DNA of 64,000 nt from Epiperipatus broadwayi (GCA_028023455.1 JAQFVV010000029.1:10708644-10772643); one strand, 5' to 3'. Shown: positions 11,850 to 24,270, counted from the stretch's first letter. A program made the numbers and translations. Notes: generated by a model not told the origin, from the sequence alone.

Positions 11850-11985
11850 ACAGGCATAAGAGATTGTGACCTAGGCCAACTGAAGAGTGCTGGTTCAGCA
11901 TGAAATGCATTTTGTAGATCATTTATCTTTTCCAGATGTCTTTATTCATGTGTTTCAAGAAAGTGTAGTGGAATGAAAGTTTTGA
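11850..11985 (+). mobile_element. Family A hammerhead element, decayed
   Basis: Diverged copy of the 6780-6929 element. A ribozyme relic is followed by atttatcttttccagatgtc, tttattcatgtg and agtgtagtggaatg. Confidence 0.6.
11864..11923 (+). ncRNA. Hammerhead ribozyme relic, family A
   Basis: CTGAAGA core (N7 is A, tolerated), stem II GTGCTG-GTT-CAGCAT, GAAA, palindrome ATGCAT. The cleavage triplet is ATT and the 3' stem I strand reads TTGTAG, so inner stem I no longer pairs fully. Probably inactive. Confidence 0.65.
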
Positions 11986-12049
11986 GTGCTTTTAAAAAAT
12001 ACAAGTAAAATTTGTGAATAAAACGTGTATATAAACCTATACAAACAAT

Positions 12050-12150
12050 AGGCATTAGATGGGGATTTTATGCACAAGCCTTCTGGCATCCATTGATTAC
12101 TCTGTTTAGCACAGGTGGCAATACTGTATGGAGAGTTTTGCTCTGTTTAA
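12050..12150 (+). mobile_element. Family C fragment, 5'-truncated
   Basis: Begins within ggcattagatggggatttta and runs through gcacaagccttctggcatcc, attgattactctg and gtatggagagttttgc to the family 3' end. The ribozyme and the inverted segment are missing, as expected for a 5'-truncated retroinsertion. Confidence 0.7.
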
Positions 12151-12227
12151 GAGAAATCATGATTATTAATGTTTTTAAACATCTGGGTAATAGTATACCA
12201 TCACTAAGAATCACCTTGTGATTAGTC

Positions 12228-12657
12228 ATTATTGCATATTGGTCTATTTCCATTATCTAATATCAATTGTTAAATGTTTTTAGAAAAATTGAAATTTTAT
12301 TTAAACTTTTTAAGTACATTCAACTGTTAGTAACAGAGCACAGTATATAATCCAATGTTTCAACTGATGGCATTCTCCTCTCTTCTTTAGATGTCAGCTA
12401 GAGAATCACCTTAAAATTTATTATTGACAAATGTAAAGATCCCAGGTTTGATTCTCATGCTGATACTGTCACTTGTCAGGCCAGAAACTCTTAAAGAAGA
12501 GAGGAAAACAATACCACTTAAAACATTGTGGTATATACTAACTTGTGTGCTATTACTAACAGATGAATGTATTTGAAAAATTTAAATAAAGTTTAAATTT
12601 TTCTAAAAATATTTAACATTAATATTAGATAATGGAAATAGTCCAACATGTAATAAT
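12228..12657. mobile_element. SINE-like element flanked by about 108-bp inverted repeats
   Basis: Positions 12228-12335 and about 12550-12657 are diverged reverse complements (tccattatctaatat with atattagataatgga; gtcca/ttggtc at the outer side). The centre contains gaagagaggaaaacaatacc and tttaaataaagtttaaattt, also seen in the element at 14363-14805. Both look like a SINE whose 3' region is mirrored at its 5' end. Confidence 0.65.
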
Positions 12658-13194
12658 AATTAAAATATTACCATAATAGACTTTCAAATAAATGTCAGGT
12701 GATTACTAATGCAGTTTGAATATAGGAAGGCACAGACAGGGTACTATAACTAAGAGGCATCAAATGCATATTGTTGCAGTTTGATTGCTATTTTGTTTTG
12801 GAAATCCATTACATACTGCAAGCAACATGTTAGTATGTGGAGGTTTTATGGGAAATTTAGTTTAATAAATTATTTGAAGTCATTATTGATGAGCAGAAAA
12901 ATAAAATATGAAAATAAAACCATACACAATATAGATTAACTACCAGAATCATTTGTTCCCATCTAAATGATTATGTAGCAAAATTTGCTTTTATGGATGA
13001 TTCACTCCTATTTTAATATAGTGCATATTTTCTATGCATAATTTATATGAAATAATATTAGTATTTTTTTCTGGATGAATAATGCATAAATAATCAAATG
13101 GACAATATGTGATTTACATCTTTCCAGACATGTAGATACTAATAAAGCATAAACTGTATATTACTGGTTTCAAGTATTTATAGAATAGTCAAGT
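12658..13194. other. AT-rich stretch, nothing recognised
   Basis: No feature supported on either strand. Confidence 0.5.
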
Positions 13195-13274
13195 GTTGGT
13201 GGACTAGCAGCTAGCATAGTTGCCTTCCAAGCAGCTGGTCCGGGTTTGCTTCCCGGTCAACGCTTTGACATATG
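13195..13274 (+). repeat. tRNA-derived SINE, group 2
   Basis: GC-richer block with a tRNA-like head (ctagcagctagcatagttgc), a pol III B-box-like gggtttgcttcccg, and the end aacgctttgacatatg. A minus-strand relative is at 47141-47217. It is not a functional tRNA: no clean acceptor stem is formed. It shares the end gctNtgacat with SINE group 1. Confidence 0.7.
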
Positions 13275-14362
13275 ATAGAATATTTTAAAGATGTTTCAAG
13301 TCAGTCTCCATTATTTAGTTTTTCCACTCTCTGCATTTTCTAGCATTAAAAATCCTCTTCAGTTTCATACCATTTTAGAACTTATATTTATTAGATCTTG
13401 ATTTGTTTATTAGGATTATTTATTTTTGGAGATTCATATTTGCAATAATTTATGTTTCAATTTGAAAAGGAGTATGCAGAGAATTACATAGCTTTTAGTC
13501 AACAATTTTTTAAATGTAATTTGCTTTTTAAAAAATAAAGCAAACAATGTTTGAGAAGATATTACAGCTTATAGTTTTACTTATAAAACAATCTTGTTAA
13601 TATTGGAAATAAGAATATTGGCAGTAAAAAGAATAAGAAAGAGGTTTTCATTCCTGCATATTTATTAGTGAAGTTAATCTCAGTGATACACGATTTAATT
13701 TTAAATGTAATTTCTTTTAAATAAAGAATTGCACTATTTAGACTAATTAATATTAAAAAAATAATAATAGCTTTTAGCATTTAAATAGATGACTTTAAAA
13801 ACGTGAATATACATTTTTCAGTTTCAGACCACTCATATAGAGATGATCCCACTTTGCACTGTGATTTATTTGAAAGTAAGATATTGATTACCTAAAAAAT
13901 CCTGAACATATTTGGAGATTTAGCACAAAGCTTTTTTACTTAAAAAACAAAACAAAACAATTTTTATATTAATATATAATATCAGTTTTTACTTACAGAG
14001 ATGGAACATAGTCCATAAATACAAATTTTAAGAAAATCAAGTACCGTAATTTTAAATTGAAGATAAATTCACCTACAATATAGTTAAATAAAATTAGAAG
14101 CATGTGAAAAGCTTGAAAGAGAAGTTATAGGGGTTGCCTCATATTCATAGTTCAACATATAGTTAACAAATAATATATAACAACAGAAACAAAAATATTT
14201 ATAAGTACATTAAAGTAATTGATAAATTTTATGTGTGTTTGGTTAACACAAAATAAAAAAGATTGATAGAAAAAGTGAAGAAAAAATAGAATAACTTTTT
14301 TAAATATCTATTGAATAATTTAAACCCATTATTTGTCTGAAGGTTTGTAATGATGGTATATT
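13275..14362. other. AT-rich stretch, nothing recognised
   Basis: Short open frames only, such as 67 codons on the minus strand at 13577-13780. That frame is hydrophobic, but AT-rich random sequence gives the same, and no motif is seen. Confidence 0.5.
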
Positions 14363-14805
14363 ATAAGATGTGATATGTTGGACTATTGCCATCATTTATG
14401 AGTGAATGTTGAATGTATAGAAAATTAAAAAAATAATAATTGAAGGACTCAGGAGGATTTGAACTAACCCTCATATATAAATATATCAAATTTCTACTAT
14501 ATGTTGCCTTTGACAGAATAGCTCAGTTGATAGAGTGTTTGCCTTAAATTCAATATTCAAGAATCTAAAGGTGTGAGTTCAACTTCTAAGTGAATATTGT
14601 CACTGTACATATAGACCAGCAACACCTGAAGAAGAGTGGACAATAATACTACTCAAAACGTGTAATTACTAACCTGTATTGTCTATTTGTGTGTTATTAC
14701 TAACAAGTTGTTTGTATTTGGAAAGTTTAAATAAAGTTTAAAATTTTCTATACATTCAACATTCACTCATAAATGATGGCAATAGTCCAACATATCACAT
14801 CTTAT
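14363..14805 (+). mobile_element. tRNA-headed SINE with 64-bp inverted repeats at both ends
   Basis: Positions 14363-14426 and 14742-14805 are exact or nearly exact reverse complements (ataagatgtgatatgttgga at the outer end). Inside, 14515-14590 has a pol III A-box-like tagctcagttgatagagtg and B-box-like gtgtgagttcaac, as in tRNA-derived SINEs. The 3' half has cctgaagaagagtgg and ends gtttaaataaagtttaaaat. The mirrored end resembles the 5' inverted segment of the hammerhead elements in this window, so mobilisation by the same machinery is possible but unproven. Confidence 0.7.
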
Positions 14806-16347
14806 TTAAACCCATTGTTTAAAAATAAATATTATTTGTAAAAATTATTATTTTCTCTTTCAATAATGTATATCAAAAAAACATATAAACATATAATATA
14901 ATGTATATCAAAAGATTATTAAAACTATAACATCAACTGAAAATTTGAAATTCAATTTTAAAGTGAACTAGATTACATAAGTACAAATAGATAGTAATTC
15001 TAATAAAGATAGCAAAAGTCTATACACTCTCTTAATTTTTCTAGAATAATAGTTTTAAAATACTGTGTGGGTGAAAGATTCTTTTTGTAAAAAGATTGTC
15101 TGTCTAGTCTAGTTTTTAAAACGATATAGAGATACTTCCTGATACAGTCATAAATTAAAATATATCTTTAAAGTATTTCAGAAAAACTATTAACTATTTA
15201 TTACTGCTAACAAAAAGAAAAGTTTTATGCTTATATTACTTATCAAAGCAAGTTTTAAAGGCATTTGAGATTGTATATAAGTTAAAAGGTCATAGTGGCA
15301 CTAATTTATATTGGTTTTTTAGCTCCCTCAGTTATTCTAGAATCACAGATTTTAGAATTAAAGTATATAATTCAAATATATATATAATTTTTGATGTTGG
15401 TTTAGACTGTGCTCATTGCCATTTTTAATTTTAAGAACACCCAAATCCTTAGAATTCAAAATGGTCATGAGCGCACTCCAAAATGGTACCAAAGTTTTAG
15501 TATATTAAGATATTCTTGCTCCCAACTGTAGAGAAATCTTAAATTAATCTCTTATTATATATTTTCTTGATTTTCTAATTCTTCACTTAAAATTAATTGC
15601 CAAAGTGCTGGATTAACAGCTTTAGATTACATTAATTTATTTTTATATTTAAACAGAAACATTATACATTTTAGTTTAATAATTTTACAAATAAATAATT
15701 ATTAAAATAGTATAAAAAGTTTATATATTTTGAATATTATTAAATGTTACTTAACATTTTTATGAGATATTTATTTTATATAGCGTGATGTTTTTGAATT
15801 GTAATAAACTAATAAGACTTTATCTTGTATTTGAAAAGTGAGAGTATTCATTTATTGTTAAAATCCACAAAGCGCATGTTTTATGTTAATACTGAGTTCC
15901 TGCTAAAGCCTATATGTGGACTGGAACAATTAGCTATACATTTTTAATTAAGTACAGAGAAACTTTAATACATATAATTTGAAAAAAATCTGATGGAATC
16001 GACAAAATATTCGCGCGCACACACCCCTTTAATCAATAGACATTTTTCTTCTGAAGAATGAAACCATTTTAAAAAATATATATAAAAATCAGTTTCTTCT
16101 ATTTAATTTTTACAATAAATAAACTGTTGAATATATATATAAACTGGGTAACTGCAATTAAAGAGCAGCTCAGTAAGTTACGTTGACAGTATTTGGAGTT
16201 TATGGCTTTGATTATTAATTATAATTTATATTTTGATTATTTATTATTATAAACAAATACTATATACATTACTATCCTACATAACTTCACAGAAAGTAGT
16301 TACATCTGCTTTGCAATTACAGATATTTAAACGTTATGATTATTTAT
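14806..16347. other. AT-rich stretch, nothing recognised
   Basis: No gene or shared repeat recognised. A purine/pyrimidine block gcgcgcacacacac-like occurs near 16012-16025. Confidence 0.5.
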
Positions 16348-16358
16348 TTATTATATAC

Positions 16359-16908
16359 CCTATATATCACATATATAGATACAGGTATATAATAAGCCTC
16401 AGGTATATAATAAACCTGTGTTTCAGTTATTGCGTAGTGGAGATGTCTGCCCATCCCTTGTATATGTATTAAATGGATTATGTCCTGTACATGAGGGATC
16501 AGATTGACCTTAGGTCAACATGGGTGTGACAAAAATATCAGCCTCAGGGTGGCCTTTGAATATTCTATCAGCAGGTTTTCAATTGGATGGACGGTTGAAG
16601 AGTTGGAGTGTGGAGTAGATTGAAACCTGTCCATTAAAGTATGAAGATTGGCTATCTTAATATATATCTGAGCACTTATAGTATATATGTGTAGAGATGG
16701 TAATTGGACCAACTGATGATTGCTGGTTTAGCATGAAATACGTATATTGGTAATTATTTATCTTTTCGACATATATGTGTTCAAGTGTATCAGTGTTATG
16801 AGATAGAATGGAGAGTGATGGGTCATGTAAAAGTCTGTGCTCATATGCCCTATATATTACATATATAGACACAAGTATATAATAAGCCCGTGTTTCAGTT
16901 ATTATATA
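16359..16908 (+). mobile_element. Family B hammerhead element with terminal direct repeats
   Basis: Starts tataccctatatatca and ends with the same region repeated from about 16848, so it is slightly longer than one 473-bp unit and has about 60-bp direct repeats at its ends (like a Penelope pseudo-LTR). A 15-bp local duplication of caggtatataataa lies near 16382-16412. TTATTATATAC at 16348-16358 and 16909-16919 is a plausible 11-bp target duplication, though low in complexity. A complete-core hammerhead lies at 16700-16757. Confidence 0.75.
16700..16757 (+). ncRNA. Type I hammerhead ribozyme, family B, complete core
   Basis: TAATT (16701-16705) pairs with AATTA (16752-16756) and CCAA (16709-16712) with TTGG (16747-16750). 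CTGATGA starts at 16713, stem II is TGCTG-GTT-TAGCA, then GAAA and palindrome ATACGTAT, with cleavage after the A of ATA before TTGG. Compared with the copy at 3475, a C is lost on one side of outer stem I and the facing G is A, yet pairing is kept. Confidence 0.82.
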
Positions 16909-16919
16909 CATTTATATAA

Positions 16920-17329
16920 AGAAATTAAAAAGCAAGGCAATTCCACTTTATATAATTAACACTCTTCCACAAGATTTTGAAAAGATGAATTTTGCATAAA
17001 TCAAAAATGTTATAAAATTTTAGGGCTATAATTTATTAAAACACATGCATTGAATAATCACATTTAGAGAGCATTACTACAATGAATATACGTATATAAA
17101 CCATATACTATTTAAACTATTACATTTCTAATAATAATTATAATAATAAACGCCTTGTAATTAACAGTTTTACAATTAATAGTTTAGTCTATACATGTTA
17201 ATGCAATAAAGATATATATTTTCATCATCAATCCATTAAGTTGAATTATTATGCAGCTTAGAACAATTTAATAAAAAAGTAAAATTAGCTTGCTTCAAAT
17301 ATTCGTGCAACATTTTCTAATTTTTGTCT
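16920..17329. other. AT-rich spacer between two family B elements
   Basis: No feature seen. It separates two family B copies in opposite orientation. Confidence 0.5.
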
Positions 17330-17338
17330 ATAATTCAA

Positions 17339-17766
17339 TATATTGGGTATATGAGCACAGACTTTCACATGTCCCACCACTCTGCATTCTATCTAATAAC
17401 ACTGATACACTCAAGGACATATATGCTGAAAAGATAAATAATCACCAATATAAGTATTTTATGCTAAACCAGCAATCATCAGTTGGTCCAGATTATCATC
17501 TCCCACACATATATACTATAAGTGCTCAGATATATATTAAGATAGACCAACTTCATACTTTAATGAACAGGCTCTAATCTACTACATACTCCAACTCTTC
17601 GACCGTCCAACCAATTGAAAATCTGATGATAGAATGCTCAAAGGCCACCCTAAGGCCGAGATTCTTGTCACACCCATGTTGACCTAAGGCCAATCTGAAC
17701 CCCACATGTACAGGACATAATACACATAATACATATGCAAGAATGGGCAGACATCTCTACAATGTA
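17339..17766 (-). mobile_element. Family B hammerhead element, minus orientation
   Basis: Minus-strand body gacatctctac, gtcctgtacatgtggggtt, caacatgggtgtgacaagaa and ttgaaaatctgatgatagaa-type segments, then the ribozyme and the 3' region with tgatacactcaaggacata. ATAATTCAA at 17330-17338 and 17767-17775 may be a 9-bp target duplication. Confidence 0.7.
17438..17497 (-). ncRNA. Hammerhead ribozyme relic, family B
   Basis: Stem I (ATAATC/GATTAT, CCAA/TTGG) and CTGATGA are intact, but GAAA reads AAAA and the palindrome is broken (TACTTA). Loss of the invariant G should abolish cleavage. Confidence 0.78.
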
Positions 17767-17775
17767 ATAATTCAA

Positions 17776-19424
17776 ATGAATTGTTGTTTTACTTTGAATA
17801 CGATGTTGTATGTTTTGCACAGTAAACTTTGCATGTTGAGATATTTTTTTTATAAAAATAGTAGTTTATTATATTAATGGGCTTACTTATGTTGATAACT
17901 ATTTGTATATCACCAGAATATTTGTGTGTATGGATATAAATATATGCCTGTATTATCATTCATATGCATAATATTGATATAATTTTAATGTAAAATACAA
18001 TAATGACTTAGAAATCTCCAAGGTGTTTCATGAGACATGAGAACATATTAGCACATTTTTTTAAAATAATAATAATAATAATATGAATAAACATAGAAAT
18101 AAATATTATTAAAGAAAAAAATTTAAATGATAGAATAACAGTTGACATCTTTTCCTTTCCAATAAAATTGTTTTTAAAAAAATACTATAAATATTTATTG
18201 ATGCAAATTTAAGATTTCTTTATTTAAATACTATTCATAACATAAGGTGCAGACATAACATAGAGGGAATAAGGAATTCAAAAACAATTACATATATTTA
18301 TTAAAAGTATACTTACATATGTATTATAATGATATACTTATATTTTAATATTATTTTACATTTTTCTTACCTGCCCCCAGTAGATTGAATGGTTTCTGAG
18401 GGTTAGTGGTAAATAAAAATAACAGTACAATACCACAATAAAAAGAAAGTAAATAAATAAAAATACAAAATATTGAATTGAATAAACATAAACATTATAT
18501 TTAAGATCTTGTACTTAAATATAAAGAAAGATCTTATCAAATAATAAAATGTTTTAAGCCATGGTTTTTATAGAGAGAATAATTTTACAATATATATACA
18601 CATCTTTAACAATAGTCTTTATCAATCCAATCCAGATTGTAATTATCCTCTTCAGATATCAGTGATCATAGACAATGTAAATGATCCCCATTAGTTTATG
18701 GCAGAATTATTTTCCTTTTCTTACACCATGTTTTTTCCTCTAAAGTAGACAACATTACAATATTTTATTTAATATTTTAAGTTATAATGAATTAGTGATT
18801 ATTGCATTATTATTATATTTTTAACAATTAATAGCTACCTATTATGTGTGATAAACTGTGGCGTATGTGCCCCCTTCAACCAATAGCATTTTATTACTTC
18901 ACAATTATATTTTCTTCAGAGTTGACTAGCTAGAGTGATTATAGAATGGTTATCTGAAAAAAAATTCTAAATTTCTTTGGAAATCCTATCTGGAAAAGTC
19001 AAAACCATCAAAATTTTTACAGGGAGATAAATGTATTGACCTCTATACTACACAAGACTTTTAAATGTTAGACACTCATAATAATTCACAAACTTTCTAT
19101 TTGAAACAAAAATTTTCCAGGTAAAATTATTTTTAAACATGCTACTTCTACTTTGGAATTTGATTCCACTTTAAATTTAATAAGATTTTTGTTTTTCAAT
19201 TGGATCATGTTCTTTGGGAACTTTACAGAAGTTTATTGATTAGTAATTTTGTTACTGGAATGTAATGAATACTATTTCATATTATAGAAATAATAATATA
19301 ATATCAACTCAAGCTTTGCTTTTAAAAAAAAAACTTGATTTTTATAAATGCAATAAATATAATAATGAAAGTAATCATTAGATAACTAATATACATACAT
19401 ATAAAATATATAAAAGGTAGATAA
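17776..19424. other. AT-rich stretch, nothing recognised
   Basis: AAT repeats near 18067-18083. No gene or shared repeat recognised. Confidence 0.5.
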
Positions 19425-19925
19425 ACTTATGGAATACCTGTCATATAATCATTATATTATTAGTATTAAGTAGCAACATACCAAGATAAGGCTGTCATTA
19501 CAAAATCACTATTTATTATCTTTGTGACAAAATAAATAATAATGAAAAACCAGATTCATATAGGTTAATAAATGCTGAAAAACAGAAAACAATTAAAAGT
19601 GATTTCTATATATTTTTAAACAATGTAATATGTGATAAAGATGATAAAAATCTCTAAGTATTACTGTATTCTATGATAAGGTTACAAATGTTTTAGAAAT
19701 GGAATATAATGTAGTGACTTTTACTTCGTTGTGTGTTATTCTTAGAAAAATAAATGTCAGAAAAAAATTCATATATTTTCAGATGATGTAATATATAATA
19801 AAGGTTGTAAAACACTAAATATTGCAATAGTAAAAGATAAGAATACAACTACTTTGGAAATAAAACAATATGGTAGATTTTATTACATTATGTATTACTC
19901 TCTGTGAAAGTAAATAACAAGATCC
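19425..19925. repeat. Diverged tandem array, about three units of 150-180 bp
   Basis: Similar blocks recur in direct order: a variant of ttttNNacaatgtaatatgtgata near 19615 and atgatgtaatatataataaa near 19783, and gtgttattcttagaaaaataaat near 19733 matching gtattactctctgtgaaagtaaat near 19890. A weaker unit precedes them near 19440-19560. No coding sequence. Confidence 0.5.
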
Positions 19926-20269
19926 ATATGACATTGTTTATTAGTAAAAATGATTCAGTTGCTGCAGTCTTGTGTTGTTTTAAATTTTCTTTTGGCTTGC
20001 AATATACCACATTCTGAACTCTGAACAAATGACCAAAAATAAACAAAAAGATATTGCAAAATTTTGCTTTTGTTTGGCAGTGAACTTCAATTACTACCAA
20101 TGTAAACTCCAGAACAACAGTTAATTTGAAGTAACCAAATCATAAAAGGGAACAGCAGAAAGCTGTTATGTAACAAATCATTACATAATAATATGCTTAG
20201 ATGGTACATTAGCAACAAATCCAATATATAGAGAAGCAACAACATATTCAAGAAAAAATTAAACTAGTA
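19926..20269. other. AT-rich stretch, nothing recognised
   Basis: No feature supported. Confidence 0.5.
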
Positions 20270-20440
20270 GCCACTCTCTCTATAAAGCAGGGTCACCCAG
20301 TATGTCTTAGTAATCAATGGATGCTAGAAGGTTTGTGCATCAAAATCTTCATCTAGAGATTAATTAATTATGGGGAAAGTGGCTATTGATATAACAGTTT
20401 ATGTAAGCATAAGAAATGGTGATCAGGTAGTTTAAAAAAA
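20270..20440 (+). mobile_element. Family C fragment, strongly decayed
   Basis: Recognisable parts are agtaatcaatggatgctaga, aaggtttgtgcatcaaaatc and the family end gcataagaaatggtgatcag. No ribozyme is retained. Confidence 0.55.
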
Positions 20441-20454
20441 AAGTTGATAAAGTG

Positions 20455-21045
20455 AACATAATCTTGCAACATGGATAAGGTTTCTAAAATTCAGAAAATA
20501 TTATGAGATGAAAGAAGATAGATTAAAAAATTAATATTAAAAAATGAAAATAATGTTTGATAAGTTTTCATAAAAGCAAAATAAAGATTGATAATAAATA
20601 ATTAGAAATTAACAGCTATAAATACCTTAGTCACATTATTAATATAGAAGAAAACATAATGGATAAAATCACCTGTAAAGTTAAATTAGGATTAAGTGCT
20701 TTTGTTAAACAGAACTTAGTATTAATATTTACTTATATAAGATTGAGAATTATATTTTGATCACATCAAAATATGGACTAAAAAACAAACAGGTGTTATT
20801 GAAAAATTAAGACCTAAAGTGGAATTGGTCTGGGCATGTTGATTAAAAAAATGGCAATAAATGGAAAGATGGAATCTTAAACTGAATCTCAGATGATTGT
20901 AAAAAAATAAAATAAAAAATACATATGAGATGCAATGATAAGGCAAGAAAGTTTGCTGGAATGATGTGGGAAAAAGAGACTTATGGATTGGAAACTGGAT
21001 TAAACATAGACTTTCATGTTGCAATGGATTAATAATAGTTGAAAA
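20455..21045 (+). pseudogene. RTE-type LINE reverse transcriptase relic
   Basis: Stop-riddled plus-strand similarity to the RTE fragments at 33465-33918 and 59207-59995. The block near 20610-20740 reads like SYKYLSHIINIEENIMDKI and KLGLSAF, matching YLGQIINTNGNIMDEI and KLGWNAF of the 59 kb copy. A gap follows, then QTGV, KVELVWA (for KLKWSWVGH), and RDLWIGNW-like text near the C-terminus. It ends close to ggattaataatagttgaaaa. It is an old, dead copy. Confidence 0.6.
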
Positions 21046-23914
21046 TAATAATGAGTGTTATATAATATATTGCAATTAATTAATAAGTGCTATATTTTTA
21101 ACAAAAATCACACTAAAATGTTTTATATAAAGTGTAACAGACAGGAATTTGAGAAATTTACAAGTTTAATGTATCAATCTCACTATAAAAAAAAGAAATA
21201 AAATAATTTAATATTTAAAATGAATTTATAACTAACTATTATGATGTATTGTTTTAGTATATTTTGATTATATACATACTGTCTATCTGAGAATGATAAT
21301 TTATCAATATAACAGAGAAATGTCTAAGCAAAAAAAAAAATTAAGTACATTAATGCAGTATTTAAGTTTCATCTTTATAATAGAAACAAAAACTATTTAG
21401 GCCCTTAAACAAGTATTTATCTAAAAACAAACCCTCATCTCCATATTTCAGTATATTATGTGCACATATATTTATATATCTTTTATAAGTAATGTGCTAT
21501 GCTATAATATTTTTTTAAAATCTTTTTCTTTCTGAATTTTTTGAATATCCTTCTTGTGGTTAGTTTTTTGATGACTTCTATAATTCAGATTCTTTGATGA
21601 TATGGTCTTTTTCAAGCTTTGCCAATATACTTTTTGTAGATTTGTTTTTTATTCTGGATAACAGATACATTTTACAATCAAACAGGTAATTTCATCAATT
21701 CAGTAAGCTGTTTGCTTTATTTCAGGTTATACAGATGTATGGGTAACATAAACCCCAAAGGAAATTTAGCATATGTCTTGAGAGTTATAAACTCCTAAGT
21801 TAAAAATCATCTTTAGTGTAGCTGTATAATAATGCTTATACATTTCTGACTCTATTCTCTACTTATTTCATGGTAAATTGCACAGATCCTTGGGTGATAC
21901 TGATATTTTATTTACTGCTGGGTTCTATCAGGTCAACTATGAAACAATCTCTACTGAATCTTTTAATTCGCAAAATAATGTACGACTAATGAGAATATGG
22001 CTGAAAAAGTTATTAAATATCTTTTCATTGATTATGTCACTACTGTTTCTAATCCAAGCACATTGCTATATAAGTCCTTGTTGTTTAATAAGTCAGTATG
22101 TTTTCTTTTTCTTACGGCAATTTTTTACTTTGATTTCTTTTTTAAATAATTATAAAAAAAATTTATTTAACGCTTTATATAATTGATAAATATCTTTATT
22201 AATTCAGTTGGATTTTAAGTTAATAATTTCATAATTTTATTACAAAATATGACTTTGCATTATAAGTTTTTCTTCTAAATTAATATAAAGCTACGAATTA
22301 TTTTTATTCTTTTTAAAAACTGTATAATAATTTATTATTATAAATTTAATTTTGATAACACAGAGTATTTTTGCCCTTTTCTTTCTTTCCCAATTTCCTC
22401 CTTCATAAATGGCAATATAACACCCATACCATAATTTCTTTAGAGATAATATATAAAAAAGATAGTCTTCGGTCTTCAATATTTTAATTTTCATGCGCAT
22501 TTAAGGAAGTGAACGTTATATATATCATTTTAATCTTTTATCATCATTTTTCCAATCAACATTTTTTGTCAGAATACATTTCTGCTTCAAATAATTAAAG
22601 TTTAACTAAATACAAATATGTATTTTTAGGGAGGATTTTTCTTTTTTAAAAACTGGAAATAAATTTTATCTTGGTATCTAACCAATAAAAAAAAAACTGG
22701 AGTGGGAGGGGTAGGCTATTGGAAACGATATTTTAATTAAGCCTTAAGAAAAAAAATTATCTCGTCTAAATGGCAACCGGAAGTAAACTTTTAAATCAAA
22801 CTTTATTTTTCAAATATAACAGTTTTTTTTTAAGAATATGAATATACATTTCAAAAAATATTTAAAAACTGTATTAAGTGAGTAGTTTTATTGATCTGCG
22901 GTTCCACTTAATGTTATTTACTCTAATTTTAAGAGAACTTAACCACTATTCGGTTTGTTTTTTTCTAAACTAATTAAGATGAATTATTTAAAAAAGGTAC
23001 ATTTTTATCATTTAGCCAATTTATGCATAACTTTTGAAGCACGGTTTTCTATTTCTTCACTTTCATTTTACAACATCTATAATATTTTATGAAGCCTTTC
23101 TATTTTCATAAATTTAGCAGCATGTTTTATTTCCTTATTTAGAGTGAGTTACTTTATAGTCTTATAAAATTATTGAAATATTTTATGATTGCATCTGTTT
23201 TTAGTATCAATGTAACCTTTTCTCTCATTAGTAAGATGGATTTTTGTTTATATATTTTTTATTTTGTTTTTAAGTTGTTCCTACTACTAAACAGTTACAT
23301 TTTCGAGTGCTATATGGATTACTTGAAAAAGTGCATGTTTCTAAATTGCACTGACCAGAAAAAAAAAACTTGCAAACTTTATATAATACATTGGAAGTTT
23401 CAGTTACTTCCTGTTCAAGTTACAAATAATTTGAGTTATTTATATATTAATTAAAATAACAAAAAATATATATTAAGATTTACAAAAGTTTCTAAACTGT
23501 TGTACTTTTAGTTCGTACATTATTTTTTTACTGAGGTATTTATTCTAACAATATTTTTTTTAATATTTTTTATAAATAATTGTGAAGATTCTGGTAGAAG
23601 ATAAATAGATTTGGAGAAGATAGTCAGTCTAGTTGGTATAGAAGATAACCAGTGATGATGATGAAATAATGGAAAAATATCCAGTCTGTCCAAATAAATT
23701 TAACTGGCTATATACTAAACATATTAGAATCTTTATAAATCATTACAAAAGTTATTTTCTTTTTTAAGCTAAAAATTGTTTTTCTTTTCTTTTGATTTTC
23801 CTTATTTAAAAAAATCTAAATCTTGTGTTACTTGATCTCCTATTGCAATTTAATAATGATTCTTGAAAAAGTTCTTTAATTTTTTTTTAAAAATTATTTT
23901 CCAAGATATGATAT
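21046..23914. other. Long AT-rich stretch, nothing recognised
   Basis: Several short open frames (for example 102 codons at 21878-22186 and 93 at 23173-23454) are rich in Phe, Leu, Ile and Tyr, as expected of translated AT-rich DNA. No domain, splice pattern or shared repeat supports a gene. Confidence 0.5.
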
Positions 23915-24025
23915 AACCAGAAGGGATTTGAACTCAGACTTTCAAGCTCCTTACAGATGGAATAGATATCTGTAGGGCGCTTGGAGTCTGAGTTCAAATC
24001 CCTTCCGGTTTTATTATGTTCAATA
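23915..24025. repeat. Hairpin of a tRNA-like B-box sequence related to family B
   Basis: aaccagaagggatttgaact...gctccttacagat is followed by its near-perfect complement ending gagttcaaatcccttccggt. The stem is about 40 bp. The right arm contains GAGTTCAAATCC, close to the pol III B-box. The same motif occurs in family B elements at 36140-36165 (tgttcaaatcccc) and on the minus strand near 53665. It looks like a foldback insertion of the 3' end of that family. Confidence 0.6.
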
Positions 24026-24153
24026 TGCACAAGATAGTTGTATTTAAAGATATGATATAATAAATAGTGAGTTCAAAAAATATAAATTTACACAGAATAT
24101 TATGATATAATAATTTAATAGTCTTAGAAAATTATAATCTGGTATATATACTA

Positions 24154-24270
24154 AACCACCAAACATCACATGATCACCATTTCTTATGCTTGCTCATACC
24201 TGTTATTAAAACAGGCAAAACTCTGGCTTGCACTGAGTGGCATTACTGTATGGAGAGTTTTGCCAGATTT
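24154..24270. mobile_element. Family C foldback fragment with 14-bp target duplication
   Basis: Begins with the family terminus (caaacatcacatgatcacca, tcttatgcttgctcat, tattaaaacaggcaaaactc), then jumps directly to the opposite arm (gcttgcactgagtggca, tactgtatggagagttttgc). TGGTATATATACTA is present at 24140-24153 and 24271-24284, an exact 14-bp duplication. The ribozyme and most of the arms are missing. Confidence 0.8.

Noticed and set aside
14630-14690. Hammerhead-like cctgaagaagagtgg...actcaaaacgtg
   Set aside because: GAAA reads AAAA and stem I is not supported. Kept only as a remark in the SINE finding.
21878-22186. 102-codon hydrophobic open frame
   Set aside because: Composition is that of random AT-rich sequence; no signal, motif, splice sites or repeat support.
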